This document shows positions 58,355 through 64,000 of a DNA stretch of 64,000 nt, piece by piece. The position numbers and the translations under genes are program-made. Positions within the stretch are counted from its first letter, which is position 1; every line of letters begins with the position of its first letter. The DNA lies in NCBI RefSeq assembly GCF_910592395.1, contig NC_088323.1:11581501-11645500 (forward strand). Reading direction: 5' to 3'. Below the pieces are notes generated by a model. The model made no database searches and was not told the DNA's origin. It saw only the letters and a list, made by a program, of their open reading frames with translations. The stretch comes from Lineus longissimus. Its lineage: Eukaryota; Nemertea; Pilidiophora; Heteronemertea; Lineidae.

Positions 58355-59399
58355 AATGAAATGGCCAGGGCCATTGTGCTCACCTCATGTGGAGGAAAGA
58401 TGGATAAAGAGCATGGTATTGTGTCATGTAGTGTTAGGTTTGATGTAGGTCCAAGCAATTACAATTTCCCCAAAATGGCCAATTTACAGTACATTCGACC
58501 TCTGTGATCTTGAAAAGTAGGTCAAATCAAAGAAGACCCGGGTGACACATTGAATGGTTGTTAGAATTAGATGTACCTATGATATAAAATTGGTGTCAAT
58601 CGGGCAAGTCATTACTAGGAATAATGGCATTTTGAAGAATTTAGGATTTGGCCCCCTCCCTGGAGGTCAAACGGCAAATCAGATGGCACCAAACTTCAGT
58701 ACCTGAGATCACCTGACCAAGGGGTACATGTGTACTTAATTTGTGATCAATAGTCATTGCAGTTAAGAAACGTGCCATAGTTACGGCCTGACGGCGAATT
58801 TACGCCATTTGACCTCTGTGACCTTGACAAGAAGGTCAAATTAAAAACCTGTGTGACATATACTGTATGGTGGTTAGATGTACCCATGATATCAAATTGG
58901 TGGCAATCGGGCAAGAAGTTAAGGAATAATCACATTTTTAAGGTTTTTGGATTTTGCCCCCTGGTGGTCAAGTGGTGAATCATATTGGACCAAACTTCGG
59001 TCCCTGAGATCACCTGACTAAGGGGTAAATGTGTACCAAATTTGGTATCAATAGTCATTGCAGTTTAGAAACGTGCCATCGTTACATCCTAACGGCCAAT
59101 TTACACCATTTGACCTCTGTGACCTTGAAAAGGAGGTCAAATCAAAAACCCGGAGGATATATGATGCACCTTTGCTAGAAGTACCTACCATATTTTTTTC
59201 AAAATTTCCTGAATACTATTAAGGGAGATATTGCATATTTTCACTTTTAACGTTTGGCCCCCTGGTGGCCAAACCATGAAACGAATCGGACCGAAACTTG
59301 GTCTCCAAGGTGTCATTACATAAGGGTACATGTGTACCAAGTTTCAACTCAATAGCTCTAACAGTTACGAAACGTGCCCTGCTAACGGACGACGGACGA

Positions 59400-59450
<51 letters not shown>

Positions 59451-59506
59451 ACGACGGACGCCACGGTATGGGATAAGCTCACCTCTGCTAAGAGGTGAGC
59501 TAAAAA
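58355..59506 (+). repeat. Family-A element, young subfamily, copy 3
   Basis: Begins immediately after the terminal hairpin of the preceding element. Same 5' and 3' ends as copies 1 and 2; (GAC)n at ~59388-59460 with one GGC variant. Confidence 0.95.
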
Positions 59507-59649
59507 GGAAAGAATCGTTCTGATCATAATGAGGCTACGAATCACCACTAAGCCCGCGAAAATGATTGCTGCACATTATAGTTCATTAGATTTTATTTAC
59601 AAAGATCGTATTTTCTTAGCTATTAATAAAATAAAACGTTTATGAGAGA

Positions 59650-59814
59650 AAGTGGCACTGATACGGCCTGAATAAGATCTACAGTCTGAACTGGTGATGC
59701 AGGGCTATCAAAACCCTGAATCTTTATCAAATCCAGTGTCTGAATTTGGATACAGACACCGACGATGCTGGACACTGCGGTATTGTAAAGACTCCCCTAC
59801 GGAGAACCAAAAAC
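59650..59814 (+). repeat. Family-A 3' end remnant beside a calpain splice donor
   Basis: Ends GACTCCCCTACGGAGAACC and AAAAA, 13 bp from the donor of exon 59833-59984. Confidence 0.6.
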
Positions 59815-59832
59815 TTATCCAAGTAGACTTAC

Positions 59833-59984
59833 TCATCTGACCATGGTCCATTCCACTCTCCATCACCCCAAGGATTCCTCAGTCGATACAAGTGAACAAT
59901 ATTTCCTTCATATTTCACCTTGGCTGAGCCCGTTATCATGTATGCATGGGATCCTATCAAACCTTTGAGAGAGTCTTTGCTTTC
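59833..59984 (-). CDS. Calpain gene, most 5' visible exon (catalytic His and Asn)
   Basis: Acceptor CAAATTATAG; donor GATGA|GTAAGT. The 51 residues contain GLIGSHAYMITG with the catalytic His at exon residue 13, and YRLRNPWGDGEWNGPWSD with the catalytic Asn at residue 37 and the conserved NPWG..EW.G.WSD string. This identifies a calpain (papain-like, Ca2+-regulated cytosolic cysteine protease). With the six downstream exons (~418 codons in total, all in phase) the gene encodes the end of the protease core and two C2-like modules without a penta-EF-hand domain. That is the layout of calpain-10-like proteins (calpain-7 is similar), so the orthology is left open. The Cys exon and N-terminus lie beyond the window or are unrecognised. 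The visible gene spans 32 kb. Confidence 0.9.
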
Positions 59985-62159
59985 CTATAATTTGAAATAG
60001 AACCAATATCATATAAATTAGTAGAGAGATGAACAAGCTCATACATATGTCAGTGTGCTGTGCTCTACTGTCTATTTTTTGACAAAATATTTAGAATGTA
60101 GAGGTATTCTGATCCTAGTAATAACTACAAGACACTGGTTCACCCTTCCTTCTCACACTACACATGCAAAATGACTCTCAATAATCTGCGAAAAATTGGG
60201 GTGATTTGCTTAAGGCGTCTGTCAGTTAGGAAATTGATTTCGTTTCAAATGCGTTTGAAATGGACATGAAGCATTTATTCTAAACAAAATTCAAAGGAAA
60301 AATAAGCGTTTATACAGTTGTTTATCAGCCGTTTTGAAAACAAACCCATTCAACCAAACGTAAATTTTAAAACACTCCCAAACAAACACTCCCATCCTTG
60401 ACTCTTTGAGACTGTTGATCGGCATAGGTCGTTTGGGTAAATCAGGCACCAGTAACGTTGAACGACCTATGCCGTTTCCATACATTTCTTTCTACACACG
60501 GTTGAGGTGTGCTCGGCACTTTCTGGAATCCATCTGGGAGACATATACAGTCATTCTAGATTACAAACAGCTGGGTTCCAATATTTTTTCTTACTATGTT
60601 TGTGTGTATATTGGTGGTGATAGCTAGGAGACAATTTTCTGTCAAAATGTCAGGTCAATTCAGATTACAGCCCATGAGGTTTTGGATGCATTAGACAACG
60701 ATTTATTGATGCTGTTTGATGGTGGGGAGATCTAGGAACATTTTCTGTGGTTTTTTTATAACTCTTTGTGGCTTTCTAGAAGAATCATAGCAGAATGTCC
60801 AGTTCTGCCAATTATTTTGGAATTTGGTGAGGGGTGAAAACTATATTTCTTTACAAAAAATCTGTAAATCAGGTGTTTTACCTTTATTGGAATGCTATGA
60901 AGCAAAGAAAAGTACTCAGAAAGACCTTTCAGGAGATATATAATGCAAGTAGCTTTGTTGATTGGTTGTTTTTTTTTTCTTTGTTGAATATAGTATTTTT
61001 CAAGAAAAATCGCACGCTCCCGGTATTGCGACAGAAAAAAAATGATGCGATCTCAAAGAGTTAAAACCTTTCTCAAACGATTGTCAAACGCTTGAGTAAA
61101 TGGGTATCAAATGCACTTCGTTTCAAATGGAAAATGCACTTTGTTTGAAATGCAGGCGATAATGGATTATCAAACCAACTGGAAACGTACTTTGGAAATG
61201 CACACGAAATGCGCATGCGATACTTTCATTTATTTTTGGGGAAGACGGACATGCTTTTTCGCCCATATTTCGTAGTGATTTTCGGTTACTATCGGCAAGT
61301 CCAAATGAGATTGAACAGTCCACATATACATCTTAGAAAGTTTCTCCTAATTAGGCTGATAGATTTTAAATGCTTGAAAGCTACCGTATCATTGCTTGTG
61401 GGCCTCGGCCTATAGGCTTAGGGCTTTTATTTGGGCCGACTGCATAGAATCTCACCCTATTAACTGGGCCTACCGGAGAATAATCCAATGGTTAAATGCA
61501 ATACGGTATTCCCGACAGGCCCCGTAACCGCTATCGGAGCTTCTGTGCGGTCGGCTCAGACATGTATGTAGGCCGAATCATGCCTCCAAATTATGAGACT
61601 CGCTGTTGTGTAGCTGTACATGTATATATAGCCTAGTCCATCCCAAAGGGCGCCGCGCATGGCTTTTATGCGCCATACGCCCTATACCGGTACACTTGGC
61701 CCTGCCCTTTGAATGATCCTGCCCGTACCACGCTGCCAAAAAACATCGTCGGCACAGCGGCCATAGACATTAAAACCTCAAAGCTGCCGCCTCGAGTGAT
61801 TGACAAGCGTTGCCATTGCAATAATTTCTGTGCCCTCAACACACACCGCTCTATTAGAACTTCAAAGCAGAAGCCACCGTCCACTGTGTTATTTTTAGAC
61901 CTAACTGACCTGCCTATTAACAGGGCTATGAATAGCCATCCAGTGAAATAATGTAGCGGGAAAAGATCGTTGATAGACCATGCGGTCTGGAAGAGTTTAT
62001 ACCAAATCATAGTCGCTGTCAGATATTTTATTTTCCTTACCCAATAAATTGGGTCGAGACGGCACCTAAAAATCGGGTCGGTCGGGTTAATACGGGAATC
62101 AAAGGCATATTTTTGTTTGGCCTCAGGTAGATTTAGAATAATGAAATGAATGTGCAAAT
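59985..62159. other. Calpain intron or upstream sequence, no exon found
   Basis: 60421-60433 (GGCATAGGTCGTT) and 60459-60472 form a 13-bp hairpin. 61080-61210 is rich in degenerate TTTCAAATG/CATTTGAAA motifs. No calpain exon with the catalytic Cys was recognised on the minus strand. Confidence 0.4.
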
Positions 62160-62250
62160 ATCTGGCTTCCTGAGGTCTTAAGGCTTCTGTAGGCTTCTGG
62201 TAGTGCATGGCAATTTCATATTTCTGAATGTTCAAATTTTTAAAATGAAT
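62160..62250. repeat. Direct repeat, left copy, flanking a family-A-like element
   Basis: GGCTTCTGTAGGCTTCTGG and GCAATTTCATATTTCTGAA here recur at 63385-63470, on the other side of the element. Confidence 0.7.
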
Positions 62251-62256
62251 AGAACA

Positions 62257-63275
62257 ATGAAATGGTCGAGGGACCATGCATTCACCTCGGGTAATAAAAT
62301 GCATGTCATTTGCAGTGGATATGGGGAGAACAGTTTCTGGCTAGTTTCACCAGTTTTGATTCCATTGAATAATTCTATTCTTCTTGGCTCAATGGCACAA
62401 AAGAAAATAACTGGTACCATCTAACTATAGCATTTTGGTTATTAATTTGACTAAATTTCAGGGTTATTGAAGAGCGACATGTCACATGGAAATTGGTTGA
62501 CATCTGTTCAACAGTTTAGGAGTAATAGGACTTTGTTGGATTTTCAAGATGGCGGCCTGGCGGCCATATTTGTCATGGGATTTGACTGAAAATTAGGGAT
62601 ATTGATAAGAGTCGATAGATACATAATAACATGAAGTTTGGTTGCAATGCAATCATTAGTTTCGGAGTAACAGGACTTTGTTTAATTTTCAAGATGGCCG
62701 CCAGGCCTTTATTGGTCAATGAGTAGTCAGAGAGTACATAGATATACAATCACATGAAATTCGGTTTCAATCCGACTTTGTTTACTTTTCAAGATGGCCG
62801 CCTGGTGGCCATATTTGATGTTTGAGCGGGCCAGATTTTTGGGGTAGAATAGAGGGTCTCTAGATATATGTCCTCACAAGTTTAGAACCTTCTAGCTTAA
62901 ATAGAAACGAAAGTGCCACCAATCGGTGATTTAGTGAACTTTGACCTATGTGACCTTTAAAAGTAGGTCAAATCAAAAACCCGGGTGATATGTCATTTAA
63001 CCTTATTAGATACACACACCATAAAAATTTTGTCACTCTACGTACAACCATTAGCTTCAAAAAGGCAAAAAACAATTTCCAAGATGGCCACCTGGAGGCC
63101 AGAAAGTAGGTCATATCGCGAAAAAGAAAAATAAGCCTGGGCATATTGCCCAAAGCTACCATCACACAAAGTTTTAGCCATCTAGCCCTAGCGATTAAGA
63201 AACCTGCCACAGGATATGACGACGGACGACGGACACAGCGGTATTGTATAGACTCCCCGAACGGTGAGCCAAAAA
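62257..63275 (+). repeat. Family-A-like element, variant subfamily
   Basis: 5' end ATGAAATGGTCGAGGGACC keeps the palindrome pattern with changed bases, followed by TTCACC. The core has TTCAAGATGGCGGCCTGGCG and a monomer with GTGACCTTTAAAAGTAGGTC. 3' part GACGACGGACGACGGACAC and GACTCCCCGAACGGTGAGCC with AAAAA. Confidence 0.7.
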
Positions 63276-63384
63276 GGAACTGCAATGCTGGATTGTGGCA
63301 CACATCATTACACTTTGATATTCTGTCAGTTTTTTTTTAATTTGCTGATTCTAGAGATACGAAATTTTGTATGTGCTCATCTGG

Positions 63385-63470
63385 TCAGCTTCGTGAGGTG
63401 TTATGGCTTCTGTAGGCTTCTGGAAGAGCATTGCAATTTCATATTTCTGAACCTTTGCTTTTTAATGGAA
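63385..63470. repeat. Direct repeat, right copy
   Basis: Roughly 80% like 62160-62250 by eye. Confidence 0.65.
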
Positions 63471-64000
63471 CCAAATTTTCAGGATTTGTTGAAATTTTGT
63501 TCAGTGATCAAGACCCTCAGTAAGGAGTTTTTGTCTATAAATTAGCATGCTATCAATGTGGTACCATTTACGGATATGCGGCGCCGAAGGCAGCGCAAGG
63601 GGGTATCTCCATCACCGTTTTTTTATTATATGAAAACCAAATCGTGCACTTTTAGTCTCTATTCAATACTGAAATTGCAACTGAAGAATCCAAGGTAATT
63701 AAATTGATGGGAGTGACCCATTCTCATTTGAGAGGATAGAAGTAACTTATTACAACAGTGCCCTGTGTACAAAGTTAATGGTCAGTGAGCAGGGTGGTGT
63801 ACAGTGTTCGGTGGTCGGTTCGATCAAGATCCTTGAAGAGAAATTCATAGTAATTACAAAGCTGTATGAGCGCCACCCAACGTATTTATTGCGGAAATAA
63901 CCTGGCCGCCCGTAGCTGTCTTTCGATGGGGCCTGTGTATTGCAAATGCTTGAAAAACAGGTTGCCAATTCGAATGCGGTAACCGATGTATATAGAGGAT
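63471..64000. other. Non-coding end of the window
   Basis: No gene, exon or element end recognised. Confidence 0.4.

Noticed and set aside
61666-62304. 212-codon minus-strand frame
   Set aside because: No family motif; it overlaps a dispersed repeat also seen weakly near 45900 and part of a direct repeat.

Overview
The window reads as repeat-rich nuclear DNA of an invertebrate animal. Coding sequence is split by GT-AG introns, transposons are eukaryotic types, and no operon-like or bacterial signal is present. The tandem-core repeats with a terminal microsatellite resemble elements known from molluscs and other marine invertebrates, but the sequence does not fix the phylum.

Host gene. Seven exons on the minus strand (59984 down to 27651) join in phase into the 3' half of a calpain-type cysteine protease. 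They supply the catalytic His and Asn, then two tandem C2-like (domain III) modules, and no penta-EF-hand region. The exon with the catalytic Cys is not in the window. The introns add up to about 31 kb and are mostly mobile DNA. A second small two-exon gene of 60 codons (49009 down to 48224, minus strand), with its own CpG/CACGTG/CCAAT-type promoter and a polyA signal, lies inside the 14.6-kb calpain intron and inside a mobile element.

Mobile DNA, left to right. (1) 345-7293 is a 6.95-kb DNA transposon with 104-bp terminal inverted repeats and a 6-bp target duplication. It carries a Gypsy-integrase-like (Ginger-like) transposase broken by two stop codons, plus an open OTU-protease reading frame. 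A related uninterrupted copy of its target sits near 37579. (2) 13402-17911 is a 4.5-kb element with very long inverted repeats (0.95 and 1.25 kb), themselves built of ~150-bp tandem units. They flank a decayed gene for an XPG/PIN-like nuclease. (3) Two families of Helitron/Helentron-like interspersed elements dominate the window. Family A begins with GGCCAGGGCC..GTGCTCACC, has ~300-bp core monomers and a (GAC)n tract, and ends in a ..GGTGAGCTAAAAA hairpin. Family B begins with ACAAGAGGCCCAAGGGCC..CTCAGCTGA, has a (GGAT)n or (CAGA)n tract, and ends in a ..CAGCTGAGCTAAAAA hairpin. (4) Several MITE-like inverted-repeat elements and remnants of Harbinger-like and perhaps piggyBac-like transposases fill the rest.

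The most interesting themes are: family-B elements that seem to carry unrelated promoter-plus-first-exon segments in antisense orientation (possible promoter capture); a family-A monomer carrying a nuclear-receptor-type direct repeat at least 15 times; and the nuclease element whose inverted repeat serves as a splice acceptor at one end and as the last codons plus stop at the other. All calls are from reading the sequence; no searches were run.
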